Shown here: in pieces, positions 16,725 through 25,864 of the stretch
How the letters are laid out: the number at the start of each line of letters is the position of its first letter
Position numbering within the stretch: position 1 is the stretch's first letter
NCBI GenBank assembly: GCA_934617425.1
Contig: CAKTUD010000002.1
Span: forward strand, 124,001-188,000
Length of the DNA stretch: 64,000 nucleotides
Direction of reading: 5' to 3'
DNA from: an uncultured Eggerthellaceae bacterium
GTDB lineage: Bacteria; Actinomycetota; Coriobacteriia; Coriobacteriales; Eggerthellaceae
Position numbers and translations under genes: made by a program
The notes under the pieces: generated by a model
The model's input: the letters and a program-made list of their open reading frames with translations, nothing else
Database searches by the model: none
Told to the model about the DNA's origin: nothing

Positions 16725-17138
16725 ATGGAAGACGAACGTACGATATCTGAGACAAGGTCGGGCGATTCTCGTCTAATCAATGGGTTATGGGCCGCAGCTG
16801 GCTTTGTCTTTTTCGCGCTTGGCGCAGTTGGCGTTGCGTTGCCTATTCTGCCTACCACACCTTTTATCCTGCTCGCCGCTTTCTGTTTCGCTCGATCTTC
16901 TAAGCGGCTAAACGATTGGTTTAAAGGAACCAAGCTTTACAAGCAGGTTCTTGAAGGGTATGTCACCAAGCGATCGATGACGGTGAAAGCGAAGCTTTCG
17001 ATTTTGGCGCCGGTTACCGTTTTGCTGGCAATCGGTTTTATTCTTATGTCGCGCGTGCCTGCTGCGCGTGCGGTGCTCGTCGTCATCTGGATTGCCCATA
17101 TCATCTATTTCGGCTTCGTGGTGAAGACCGAAAGATGA
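16725..17138 (+). CDS. DUF454 (YbaN-like) membrane protein
   Basis: This 137-residue protein has the family segments LGAVGVALPILPTTPFILLAAFCFARSS and RLNDWF, with three or four membrane helices. Its function is unknown; YbaN-type genes often sit near haem or iron genes. ATG at 16725 follows AGGAAAG. It lies 136 bases after the haem ATPase and may be an independent unit. Confidence 0.87.
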   Translation: MEDERTISETRSGDSRLINGLWAAAGFVFFALGAVGVALPILPTTPFILLAAFCFARSSKRLNDWFKGTKLYKQVLEGYVTKRSMTVKAKLSILAPVTVLLAIGFILMSRVPAARAVLVVIWIAHIIYFGFVVKTER

Positions 17139-17141
17139 AAC

Positions 17142-17181
17142 GAAGGCGCAGCCGGGCTCGTATTGCCTTGGCTGCGCCTTC
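17142..17181 (+). terminator. Hairpin after the DUF454 gene
   Basis: A perfect 12-bp stem (GAAGGCGCAGCC / GGCTGCGCCTTC) with a 16-base loop starts 4 bases after the stop. No T run follows. Confidence 0.6.
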
Positions 17182-17231
17182 TCGCGGGGTTGACGAGCTG
17201 CAGTTGAATCACTCCGAAGAAGCTATATCGC

Positions 17232-17275
17232 CAAGAGGGGCGAACCTGGTCGCCTTACCGGGTTCGCCCCTCTTG
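17232..17275. terminator. Bidirectional hairpin between convergent genes
   Basis: A perfect 15-bp inverted repeat (CAAGAGGGGCGAACC / GGTTCGCCCCTCTTG) with a 14-base loop lies between the DUF454 gene and the oppositely directed MFS gene. A short AT-rich tail follows on each side. Confidence 0.7.
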
Positions 17276-17285
17276 ATTTAGTGAT

Positions 17286-17322
17286 CGAAAAGTGCCAGAG
17301 ACGATCGATGGAACGTGTCACC
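17286..17322 (-). repeat. Stop-codon-abutting repeat, minus strand
   Basis: On the minus strand this copy reads GGTGACACGTTCCATCGATC through CTCTGGCACTTTTCG. The TGA of the MFS gene lies inside the repeat (GG-TGA-CACG). So the copy has the same orientation relative to its gene as the other loci. Confidence 0.8.
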
Positions 17323-19258
17323 GCATGGTGGTGAGCATTTGTTCGGCGGTGGCTAAAGTGTTGATGATGTTGCGGCGCGAGAGCGTGCCGACAACCTTGC
17401 CGTCTTTTACCACGGGCACTTTCTTGATGCGCCGCTCGGCAAGCGTGTTGAAAGCCTCTTCGGCGTCTTCGCCCACGCCCATAGCGATGACTTTCTTGGT
17501 GGCGATGCGCATCACATTCAGATCAAGCAGGGTAGAAAGGCGCGTCCAAAAGTCCTCGCTCTCCACAATGCGGTAGTAGTTGGTGCCGTCGTTGTAGTTG
17601 CCGCTTTCGTTGGAGAGGTATTTCATTATGTCGCCGTCGGAAATAAAGGCGACCAGGTTGTTTTCGCTATCGACTACGGGCAGGCCGCTGGTTTCGGTAG
17701 CGCGCATGGCGTCAATCGCCTCGCGGATGGTGGCGTCTTCGCGCACGGTGTTGGGAGTGGGGTTCATGACGTCGACGACAAGGAACGGACGGTCGACGCC
17801 GGGAATCCCCTGCGTGCGTTCAATTTGCTTGGCGCGTTCGGCGAGATCGGCCTTACGCTTCGCCTCGACGGTTTCGTCTGCTTTGGTGTCGCGCACGAAG
17901 AAGAGGATCGACAGGACAACGCAGGCGAGCATGACCGCCATGCCGCAGAAGGACACATGCACGCCTGCATAGGTGACTTCCAGAGTACTTGCCCCTTCGG
18001 GCGCGAACAGATGGCCAAGGGCAGTGAGGCTCACGATGAACGCGGTGCCTACCGACACACCCACCTGGTTCATGGTGGAGGAAAGCGCGTTGGCGTGCTG
18101 AACCACCTTGTTGTCCAGCGAATTGACGCCCCAGGTGTTAAGCGGAGTGGATAAAAACTGGATGCCGATGGACATGGTCGAGTACACCACGGTGACCATG
18201 ATGATCGACATATCCATATTGAAAGTGGTTATGCCAAATGCGCCTATGCCCAGCACGCAAGCGCCGAAGATGGCCAACCCGCGCACGCCGTAGCTGTCGA
18301 ACAAACGGCCGGCAACCAGGCCGCAGATCGCGCCGATAACTGCGCCCGGCAGCATCAGCAAGCCGGAAACCGTTGCGCTTTGCCCCATAACCTGCTGCAC
18401 GTAAATAGGCAGCACGACCTCGGAGCCGATCATCGATGCCTGCAGCAGCGCGATGATGATGACCACGGTGCGGAACTTGCGGCTTTTCAAAACCTGGATG
18501 CGCAACACCGGGGTATCCAGCTTGAGCTGGCGACGGCAGAAGATGCCGAGGATAACAAGGCCGGCTACGATAAGCACGATCGGCACGGCGATGTTGGCTG
18601 CAGTGGTGGAAGAAGAGATGCCGTACAGAAGACTCAGCATGCCGACAAGGAGCATCGCAACCGACGGCGCATCAAAAGGCACTTCCTCGAAATTGTCGAA
18701 GTTGGTAAGCGTCTTGAAAGCGAAAGCATCAACGATGACGCAGATAGCGGCGATAACCACGAACAGCATGCGCCAACCAACGCTATCCACCAGCACGCCC
18801 GAAAGCGTAGGGCCGATAGCGGGCGCAAACGCGATCATGAGACCGACCATGCCCATGGCGCTTCCGCGCTGTTCGCGCGGGAAGATGAGCAGGATGAGCG
18901 TGAACACCATAGGCATGATAATGCCCGTAGCACAGGCCATCATGACGCGCCCGAACAAGATCATCTCGAAACCGGGTGCGCACGCTGCGATGATGCACGA
19001 CACGCCGAACCAGGCGATGCAGCCGATGAACAGCTTGCGCGTGGAAAATTTGCCGATAATGAACGCATTAAGCGGTATGACAACGGCCTCTACCAGCGAA
19101 TATGCACTTGTAAGCCACTGTACCGTGGTTGCATCCACTCCCGTATCGCGCATGATGTGGGGCAGCGCTGGCGACAAAAGCGTCGCGTTCAAGATCACAA
19201 GTATCGCTCCGGAGAGCAATACCGCTACCATCATTTTTTGTTGCTTAGTTAATCCCAT
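17318..19258 (-). CDS. MFS multidrug exporter (EmrB/QacA type) fused to two CBS domains
   Basis: This protein is 646 residues long. Residues 1 to about 475 form a 14-helix DHA2-type transporter, with LNATLLSPALPHIMRDTG, the motif-C-like segment MIAFAPAIGPTLSGVLVD and LNTWGVNSL. After a charged linker, residues about 500-640 carry a CBS pair (VVDVMNPTPNTVREDATIREAIDAM and KVIAMGVGEDAEEAFNTLAERRIKKVPVV). CBS domains usually sense adenine nucleotides, so export may be ligand gated. Standard EmrB proteins end near residue 500. ATG at 19258 follows GAAGGAG. Its stop codon is embedded in the dispersed repeat. Confidence 0.9.
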   Translation of the reverse strand: MGLTKQQKMMVAVLLSGAILVILNATLLSPALPHIMRDTGVDATTVQWLTSAYSLVEAVVIPLNAFIIGKFSTRKLFIGCIAWFGVSCIIAACAPGFEMILFGRVMMACATGIIMPMVFTLILLIFPREQRGSAMGMVGLMIAFAPAIGPTLSGVLVDSVGWRMLFVVIAAICVIVDAFAFKTLTNFDNFEEVPFDAPSVAMLLVGMLSLLYGISSSTTAANIAVPIVLIVAGLVILGIFCRRQLKLDTPVLRIQVLKSRKFRTVVIIIALLQASMIGSEVVLPIYVQQVMGQSATVSGLLMLPGAVIGAICGLVAGRLFDSYGVRGLAIFGACVLGIGAFGITTFNMDMSIIMVTVVYSTMSIGIQFLSTPLNTWGVNSLDNKVVQHANALSSTMNQVGVSVGTAFIVSLTALGHLFAPEGASTLEVTYAGVHVSFCGMAVMLACVVLSILFFVRDTKADETVEAKRKADLAERAKQIERTQGIPGVDRPFLVVDVMNPTPNTVREDATIREAIDAMRATETSGLPVVDSENNLVAFISDGDIMKYLSNESGNYNDGTNYYRIVESEDFWTRLSTLLDLNVMRIATKKVIAMGVGEDAEEAFNTLAERRIKKVPVVKDGKVVGTLSRRNIINTLATAEQMLTTMR

Positions 19259-19719
19259 AAACGTTCAAGGCTCCTTCAAGCGGTTTGTTTCTTTTTGGTT
19301 GTATCGAGAATCGGGAGCGGAGATGCTCCCTGTGTCTGCATGCGGGCCCTCTTCCCGCTACATTCGCCGGCCGCAGCTTAACCGGGAACGGTGTTGCATC
19401 GAGCGGCGCGGAAGCAATCTTGTTGCTTCTAGATATGCAACGGTGGTTTCCGCGCCGCAATCGCGTCGTTCGACTCAACGGTTTTCCTATTCTAACGAGT
19501 TGTTTGCCGGATTTCACGGGGCTATTTTTCGGCGTTATTAATTCGTCATATTCGGTTGGAGCGGCGCCTAAAATACGTTGGAATCGCTTTTCCGCAATCC
19601 GTTGACGGGCGCGTTCTCCGCACGACCATCAAGCGCTGCTAAACTGAAAGAAATGTCTCGTGCATACTTTCTTCATAAGTTGCGGTTTGCCGCAAAACGG
19701 TTTGGCTGAGGAGTTCTTC
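19259..19719. other. Intergenic region between divergent MFS and ROK genes
   Basis: These 461 bases must hold promoters for both directions. I see no -35/-10 pair with acceptable spacing, no RNA gene, no clear inverted repeat and no gene-like reading frame. Confidence 0.5.
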
Positions 19720-20706
19720 ATGGATGCGAACGCTATGTATTTGGGGGTCGACCTTGGCGGCTCGGCCACGAAGATGGGTATCGTCGACGGCTTGGGCAAT
19801 TTGGTCGGCAACGCCGTGATCGACACGCCCGAACTGCATGACGCGGCGCAATGCCTCGCTCATATCGCCGCCATGGCGGAATTCGCCCACGACCTGGGCG
19901 TTTACACCTCGGAACTTGCCGGTGTCGGCCTGGCCCTCCCGGGGATCATCGTGAACGGCGTACCTGAGCTTACGCCGAACGTGCAGGTGGAATGGCCCAT
20001 CTTCATGGATCTTATGCGCAAGGAGTTTAGCGGCAAGCAGATCGAATGCATCAACAACGCCAACGCCGCAGCTCTCGGCGAGATGTGGCACGGCGCCGCC
20101 GAAGGTGCGCAAAGCACCATGCTCGTCACCGTGGGAACAGGCATCGGTGCGGGTATAGTGGCTGATGGACGCGTGGTGCAGGGCCGCGGCGGCGCTGGCG
20201 AGATAGGGCATCTCACCGTGATCCCCAACGGTCGTCCCTGCCATTGCGGCCGTGCCGGTTGCGTGGAGCAGTATGCTTCGTCGCGCGGCATCGTCGCGAG
20301 TTTTCGTGAGGCTCAGGCGGCGGGCGTAGCTGCCACGAGCGCGCATGAGCCGACAAGCGACATCGATTCTCAGGCGGTGTTCGAAGCGTACGCCGAGGGC
20401 GATGCGCGTGCTGTTGCCGCCGTGGAGACGTTCGTCGACACGCTTGCCTACGCGCTTTCGCAGACTACTTGCGTGGTTGATGCCGATGTGATCCTTTTGG
20501 GCGGCGGCGTTGCCGGCGCGGCTGATATGTTCATAGATGATCTTCGGCGCGAATACGCGGCTCTTTGCCTGCCTACGTGCCGCAACACGAAGATTCGCGT
20601 TGCCAAGCTGGGGAATACCGCCGGCATCGTTGGGGCTGTGCGCTATGTGCAGATGATGCACGAATCGAACAGCCCCTTCGACGACATTTTCGGGGTTGGG
20701 TTCTGA
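19720..20706 (+). CDS. ROK-family sugar kinase (glucokinase-like)
   Basis: This protein (328 residues) has the ATP-binding phosphate loop GVDLGGSATKMG (9-20), the ALPGII segment and TVGTGIGAG. It also has the ROK zinc motif CHCGRAGCVEQYAS (about 174-187). The expected reaction is ATP-dependent phosphorylation of glucose or a related hexose. There is no N-terminal helix-turn-helix, so it is a kinase rather than a NagC-type repressor. ATG at 19720 follows GAGGAG. Its TGA overlaps the ATG of the FNT gene, so the two are translationally coupled. Confidence 0.9.
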   Translation: MDANAMYLGVDLGGSATKMGIVDGLGNLVGNAVIDTPELHDAAQCLAHIAAMAEFAHDLGVYTSELAGVGLALPGIIVNGVPELTPNVQVEWPIFMDLMRKEFSGKQIECINNANAAALGEMWHGAAEGAQSTMLVTVGTGIGAGIVADGRVVQGRGGAGEIGHLTVIPNGRPCHCGRAGCVEQYASSRGIVASFREAQAAGVAATSAHEPTSDIDSQAVFEAYAEGDARAVAAVETFVDTLAYALSQTTCVVDADVILLGGGVAGAADMFIDDLRREYAALCLPTCRNTKIRVAKLGNTAGIVGAVRYVQMMHESNSPFDDIFGVGF

Positions 20707-21539
20707 TGGCGGCGGAAGGGATTGCGCCTGATTGTCGCAGTGCCATAGACCTCGAAGCCAAAGCCGAGGCGGTGGCGCTGGCGAAAACCAAGCAAAGCGC
20801 TGGTTGCTGTTTTGTGCTGGCTGTTGTCGCGGGCATGGAGATAGCCCTTGGCGCCACGCTTATGCTTGTGGTGAAATCCGATACGTCGTTGAGTTTCGCG
20901 GCTTCGCAGCTGCTGGGCGGGGTGGGTTTCTCACTCGGCTTGCTGTGCGTGATAGTTGCCGGGGCAGAACTTTTTACCGGCAATGCGCTCATGGTGTGCG
21001 CTACGCTCTCGCGCAAAATAACCTGGTCAGCGCTTGTGAAGAATTGGGCGATTGTCTATGCGGGCAACTTGGTGGGTTCGTTGGCGATGGTGGGGCTTAT
21101 GACGGGCGCGCAGATTGCCAGCATGAACGGCGGGGCGCTTGGTGCGGCTATCGTGAGCGTTGCCAGCGCAAAGATCAGCCTAGAGTGGGGGACTATATTC
21201 TTTCGTGCGATTCTCTGCAACGTGCTGGTGTGCTTGGCGGTATGGATGGGGTTTGCTGGGCGCACGGTTATCGATAAAGTGTTCACCACCATCATTCCCG
21301 TTATGGCTTTTGTCGCTTGCGGTTTTGAGCACTGCATCGCCAACATGTATTTTTTGCCCATGGGAATGGCGACGCTTGCTATCGGCACTTGCGACGGCGC
21401 TTCGGCACAGGTGGTGAATTTGGCCGGTGCGGTTTGGAACATCAGCGCCGCCACGCTGGGCAATATCGTCGGCGGCGCTGTTTTCGTGGGCTTGCTGTAT
21501 TGGCTTGCTTACGCGAAACGCGATCGAACGGGCAAGTAG
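20706..21539 (+). CDS. Formate/nitrite transporter (FNT) family channel
   Basis: This 277-residue, six-helix protein contains the pore signatures AELFTGNALM and NWAIVYAGNLVGS, and GFEHCIANMYFLPMG in the second half. FNT channels move formate, nitrite, lactate or hydrosulfide. Coupling to an upstream sugar kinase (TGATG overlap) suggests export of a fermentation acid such as formate or lactate. This is an inference. Confidence 0.92.
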   Translation: MAAEGIAPDCRSAIDLEAKAEAVALAKTKQSAGCCFVLAVVAGMEIALGATLMLVVKSDTSLSFAASQLLGGVGFSLGLLCVIVAGAELFTGNALMVCATLSRKITWSALVKNWAIVYAGNLVGSLAMVGLMTGAQIASMNGGALGAAIVSVASAKISLEWGTIFFRAILCNVLVCLAVWMGFAGRTVIDKVFTTIIPVMAFVACGFEHCIANMYFLPMGMATLAIGTCDGASAQVVNLAGAVWNISAATLGNIVGGAVFVGLLYWLAYAKRDRTGK

Positions 21540-21614
21540 GTGGGCGCGGCGCAGCGTCGTCGGCTGCTGCTCTGAGGCGACCCGCGAGCTCGACGCTGGT
21601 GGGCGACCCCGTCG

Positions 21615-22679
21615 CTAGTTGACGCTCACCTCGCCCTTCAAGACGCGCTGATAATCGGCGTAGTTTTCCTTAAGCAAACGCTGGGTGTCCAGGCTGTAGG
21701 GGCATTTCTTGGAGCACTGGCCGCATTCGAGGCAATCATTTACCTTTTCCATTTCGGCTTGCCATTCGGGGGTGAGCCAGCCTTGCGAGGGCGCGCGGCG
21801 AAGCATCAGCGAAATGCGTGCGCACTGGTTTATCTTGATGCCGACCGGGCAGGGCATGCAGTAACCGCAAGCGCGGCAGAAATCGCCTTGTAGTTCCGTG
21901 CGCTCTTTGGCGATGAATTTTTCGATCTCAGGCGTCATTTCGGGGGTGTTATCCATGTACGAAAGCCATTCTTCTAGCTCGGACATGCGCTGGATGCCCC
22001 AGATAGGCACGAAATTCTCAAAGTCGCGCACATAGGCCATCATCGCGCGCGAATTGGAAACCAAACCGCCCGACATGCCCTTCATGCCGATGAAACCCAT
22101 GTTCGCATCGATGCACTTTTGCAGCAGGTCGAGCTCGCGCTGCGTGCACAGGTAGTTCATGGGGTACTGCATGGTTTCGTACAGGCCCGAAGCCACCTCG
22201 TCCTCGGCTGTGCCGATGCGGTGCGCGGTAACACCGATGTGGCGGATTTTCCCTTGCGCTTTGGCTTCGAGCGCGGCTTCGTACATGCCGGTGCCATCAC
22301 CCGGGTGGAAACATTCGGCGGGGTTGTGGAACTGGTAGATGTCTACGTAATCGGTCTTTAGCTCGGCGAGGGAGGTTTCGAGGTCGCTCCAAAACTTCTC
22401 GGGCGTTTTCGCCATGGTTTTGGTGGCGATAAAGATTTCCTCGCGTTTGGGGCCGTGCCATCCGGCTTCGTCGGGCTTGCCCCAGTTGCCGAAGGCCAGG
22501 CCGAGCTTGTGTTCGCTGTCGCTGTAGGCGCGGGCGGTGTCAAAGAAGGTCATGCCGCCCTCCCATGCGCGGCGCAGGATGGCCACGGCGACGTCGTCGG
22601 AGACGCGTTGGATAGGCAGTGCGCCAAAGCCGTTGGCGGGCGTTGTTATGCCTGTTGAGCCAAGTGTGACGGTTTTCAT
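21615..22679 (-). CDS. Aldo/keto reductase with C-terminal 4Fe-4S ferredoxin region
   Basis: This 354-residue protein has an AKR barrel (FFDTARAYSDSEHKLG near the start, YVDIYQFHNP, GMSGGLVSNS). Two cysteine clusters follow: CRACGYCMPCPVGIKINQC near 265-285 and CLECGQCSKKCP near 315-330. This AKR plus ferredoxin class is common in anaerobes. The substrate is unknown. It is convergent with the FNT gene and followed on its own strand by nothing close. Confidence 0.92.
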   Translation of the reverse strand: MKTVTLGSTGITTPANGFGALPIQRVSDDVAVAILRRAWEGGMTFFDTARAYSDSEHKLGLAFGNWGKPDEAGWHGPKREEIFIATKTMAKTPEKFWSDLETSLAELKTDYVDIYQFHNPAECFHPGDGTGMYEAALEAKAQGKIRHIGVTAHRIGTAEDEVASGLYETMQYPMNYLCTQRELDLLQKCIDANMGFIGMKGMSGGLVSNSRAMMAYVRDFENFVPIWGIQRMSELEEWLSYMDNTPEMTPEIEKFIAKERTELQGDFCRACGYCMPCPVGIKINQCARISLMLRRAPSQGWLTPEWQAEMEKVNDCLECGQCSKKCPYSLDTQRLLKENYADYQRVLKGEVSVN

Positions 22680-22703
22680 GGATTCCCCTCTCTCTTATGA
22701 AGA

Positions 22704-23339
22704 TCACGGGATAAGGATAAATCCAACGAAGGCGCAAGCGAAAGCAAAAACGAATGCGCCTGCGATGTCGCGCGGAAAATGCACGCCTCCCACGATGCGG
22801 CAAAAAGCCACCACAATGCACGCGATAAAAGCTAGCGCGCCCCATATGGGCGAGAGCCACCACAGCGTGCAGGCGATTATCGCCGCGCTGAAGAGGTGAC
22901 GGCTGGGGAACGACTTGCCACGCGTGTCTTTTTTGATGAGCGGATCGATGTCGAAGCTCTCGTAGGGTCGTGGTGCGTTGATGCGCGCGCGGACGACGCT
23001 TACCAAAACAAAGGAAATGGCGGGTACAAGCAGGGTTTTCCAGAAGCGTGCAGCTGCTGGGACCGTCGCCGTGCTGGGGGGCGCGGTTGCCGTGGCGGCC
23101 GCAGATGCCGCCGCTGCGTTCACTGCGTTTGTCGGCGCGGCGTCTCCGCCATCGCCGCACCCCGCAACCATTTGCACGAGCAACCAGATGAGTACGCCGA
23201 TGTACCCGGCCGCGACGATGGCGACCAAGCCTTTGTCGAGCGTGTTCAGCACTCGCGGCGCCCATGCCCGTTTTCGCCATGGCGCGGATATTTGTTCGTA
23301 CCAAGTGGTGTACATGTTGGATTGAGAGTAGCCTTTCAC
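22704..23339 (-). CDS. PAP2-superfamily membrane phosphatase
   Basis: This protein (211 residues) has the three PAP2 motifs in order: RARINAPRP, then SFPSRH, then RIVGGVHFPRD. They give the catalytic His pair and phosphate-binding Lys/Arg. Substrates are likely lipid phosphates such as undecaprenyl pyrophosphate or phosphatidic acid derivatives. An Ala/Thr/Pro-rich extracytoplasmic insert lies at about residues 62-98. The start is uncertain: GTG at 23339 or ATG at 23315. Neither has a good Shine-Dalgarno. Confidence 0.87.
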   Translation of the reverse strand: MKGYSQSNMYTTWYEQISAPWRKRAWAPRVLNTLDKGLVAIVAAGYIGVLIWLLVQMVAGCGDGGDAAPTNAVNAAAASAAATATAPPSTATVPAAARFWKTLLVPAISFVLVSVVRARINAPRPYESFDIDPLIKKDTRGKSFPSRHLFSAAIIACTLWWLSPIWGALAFIACIVVAFCRIVGGVHFPRDIAGAFVFAFACAFVGFILIP

Positions 23340-23635
23340 CCTAAGCGCAACAAAGCCTTTCTATCTGGGTATTCGGTATTTTACGTCAATTTCGCTCGGC
23401 ACTTTGCGTTTAATCCGTTCGGCAAAATGTGTGCACTGCTGTTTGCCTCATCTGGCATCACGCCCTCTCGAAGCGTTTGCCTCTTTCGAGCATTCGGGCG
23501 TCTTTTAGCTTTTGCCCATCATTCGTATGGGATAATCTGGCAAGAATTGCAAGTTGTCTCGGCGCGGACGGCATAGCTCTGTCGTTTTCGTTCGCGCCGG
23601 TGCTTATCCGCAAGCTGTTTAAGGCGGTTTGATCT

Positions 23636-24634
23636 ATGCATTTGAAATCGGTAGAAGAGGCTCCCGCGCCCAAGGTTTCGGTGCTGGTGCCCACGTATAA
23701 CACCGAAAAATATCTTCAGCAAAACCTTGACGCGCTGGTGAGGCAAACCTTGCGCGATATCGAGATAATCGCGATCAATGACGGCTCGACCGATGCCTCG
23801 CTTGAAATCATGCAAAAATACGCCGCGAGTGATGCGCGTATCCACATCATCGATAAGCCCAACAGCGGTTATGGTGCGTCGTTGAATATGGGTATCGACC
23901 AAGCCCGTGGCGAATACATAGCAATCTCCGAACCGGATGATTACATCGAGCGTTCCATGCTTGCAAAAATGTACAAAGCGGGCAAGAAACATGATGCCGA
24001 TTTGGTGAAATGCAATTATTTCGAGCACTTTGAGACGCGCGAGGAAAAGCATCGCAATTTAGATGGTTATCCGTACAACACCGTTTTCGACGCCGCCGAC
24101 AAGCCTCAGGTCATTTGCACGGTTCCCTCTATCTGGACGGGGTTTTATCGGCGCGATTGGCTAAAAAGCGAAGGCATTCGTTTCCGCGAAACGCCCGGTG
24201 CGTCTTTTCAGGACACTGCATTCGTTATGAAATCGTGGTTTGCGGCGCGCGCCGTTGTTTTGCTGCGCAAATGTCTGGTGCACTATCGCATGGATAACCC
24301 AAACTCGTCAGTGAAGACCAGCAATAAGGTGTTTGAGGTGTGTGACGAGCTTGCCGAAAGCCAGGATTTTCTTCGTCAGCGCCCTGCGCGTTACAAGGCG
24401 TTCATTCCTTGGTTCCATGTGGATAAGTGGGGAAAATACCAATGGAATTATGAACGCATAGAGGCAGATCTGCATGCGTCGTTTGCAAAGCGCGCGCGCG
24501 ACGAGTATGCGATAGCGCAAGAGGCGGGCGAGCTTGACTTGTCGTTGTTCGACCCCGCGGCGGCCGCTCAAGTTGCCGACCTTATGCAGCTTAACCCCGA
24601 GGCGTTTGCTGCAAAATACCAAACGCTACTTTAG
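23636..24634 (+). CDS. Family 2 glycosyltransferase
   Basis: This 332-residue protein has a GT-A fold N-terminus: VSVLVPTYNTEKYLQQNLDAL, INDGSTDASLEI, NSGYGASLNMGI and EPDDYI, in which the usual DXD appears as PDD. There is no membrane helix, so it is a cytoplasmic or peripheral enzyme. It is the first of three consecutive GT2 genes that open the polysaccharide locus. A weak AAGGCGG precedes the ATG. The acceptor and sugar are unknown. Confidence 0.9.
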   Translation: MHLKSVEEAPAPKVSVLVPTYNTEKYLQQNLDALVRQTLRDIEIIAINDGSTDASLEIMQKYAASDARIHIIDKPNSGYGASLNMGIDQARGEYIAISEPDDYIERSMLAKMYKAGKKHDADLVKCNYFEHFETREEKHRNLDGYPYNTVFDAADKPQVICTVPSIWTGFYRRDWLKSEGIRFRETPGASFQDTAFVMKSWFAARAVVLLRKCLVHYRMDNPNSSVKTSNKVFEVCDELAESQDFLRQRPARYKAFIPWFHVDKWGKYQWNYERIEADLHASFAKRARDEYAIAQEAGELDLSLFDPAAAAQVADLMQLNPEAFAAKYQTLL

Positions 24635-24648
24635 GAGACGGAGCTGCC

Positions 24649-25788
24649 ATGTCCGAAAAAACGCCAATCGCCCCCCGCATCGACGTCTCGAGTCAGCCAG
24701 CGAACGCATCGATGACGCCTTCCGTGCAAGAGGCGTCATCGCCATCCGCAAAAGCTTCCGATGCTCCCAAAATAACGGTAATCGTGCCACTCTATAACTG
24801 CGAAAAATACGTGGCGGAATGCTTGCAATCGCTGCAACAGCAAACTCTCCCCGATTTCGAAGCTATCTGCGTAAACGATTGCTCTCCCGACAATAGTTAC
24901 CTGGTTGCCCAAGGGGCGGTTGCGGGCGATGCTCGCTTCACGTTCCTCTCGCTCGACGAAAATCGCGGCCCGGGCGGCGCGCGCAACGTAGCGCTCGATA
25001 AAGCTCGCGGCAAGTACATCGTTTTTCTCGACAGCGATGACTTCTTTGTGCCTGAGGCCTTGCAGAAGATTTACGAGCGAGCCGAGATGCAGCAGCTCGA
25101 TGACATGTATTTCAACGCGAAGTCGTTTTACGAATCGGCTGCGGTGCATAAGCGCGTGAAGGAAGACTTTAGCCACAGGCCGGCTTTCGATGGTGTTGCC
25201 ACGGGACGCGAGCTTTTCACGTTTTTTCAGGAACGTGGCGAGTTTTGGCCGCAGGGAGCCATGCGCATGGTGCGCCGTGGTCTGCTTCGCAAAAATGGCA
25301 TCCGCTTTCGCGAAGGCATCATCCACGAAGATATCCTGTTTACATTTCAGACCCTTGTCGAGTCGCAGCGCAGCTCGTTTCTCAACGAGCCTATCTACAT
25401 GCGTCGCGTGCGGGAGGGCTCGGTGATGGGACAGCGCGCTCGGTCTATTCGCAACGTGCAGGGACATTATGTGTGTTTAACCGAGATGAAGCGTTGGATG
25501 ACACAGCACGCAGCCGAGCTTGACCAGCCGTTTGTCGCAGCCATGACTCGCCAAATGTACGATTGGCGTATGGTCGTCGGGCACGATTGGTCTGATGCTG
25601 TGTCTTCGCAAGATCGCGCAGAGTGGCTTTCTTCTTTGTCGCCAGAGGCTCAGCTCGATTTTTACCTAGACGTGATCCAACCCTCGGCGGGTTTGGGTGA
25701 GTATCTCAATTCGAAAACCTATAGACTAGGCGATGCGATCTTGTCGATTCCGCGTGCTGTGCGCGAAAAGTTGCACGAAGGGCGATGA
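24649..25788 (+). CDS. Family 2 glycosyltransferase
   Basis: This 379-residue protein has a Ser/Pro/Ala-rich, probably disordered N-terminus (1-40), then ITVIVPLYNCEKYVAECLQSL, VNDCSPDNS, ENRGPGGARNVALD and the metal-binding DSDDFF. It starts 14 bases after the previous GT2 gene behind a good AGGAGACGG Shine-Dalgarno. Confidence 0.9.
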   Translation: MSEKTPIAPRIDVSSQPANASMTPSVQEASSPSAKASDAPKITVIVPLYNCEKYVAECLQSLQQQTLPDFEAICVNDCSPDNSYLVAQGAVAGDARFTFLSLDENRGPGGARNVALDKARGKYIVFLDSDDFFVPEALQKIYERAEMQQLDDMYFNAKSFYESAAVHKRVKEDFSHRPAFDGVATGRELFTFFQERGEFWPQGAMRMVRRGLLRKNGIRFREGIIHEDILFTFQTLVESQRSSFLNEPIYMRRVREGSVMGQRARSIRNVQGHYVCLTEMKRWMTQHAAELDQPFVAAMTRQMYDWRMVVGHDWSDAVSSQDRAEWLSSLSPEAQLDFYLDVIQPSAGLGEYLNSKTYRLGDAILSIPRAVREKLHEGR

Positions 25789-25864
25789 GGCGAGCGGTTC
25801 CTCGGTTCGCTCTTTGATGCGGTTTCTTTTAGCAAGATGCTGCTCGAAACGGATGGAAATCATT

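Noticed and set aside
18380..19541. Plus-strand open frames over the MFS-CBS gene
   Set aside because: The products are His/Asp/Arg-rich without domain features, and the minus-strand MFS-CBS reading is unambiguous.
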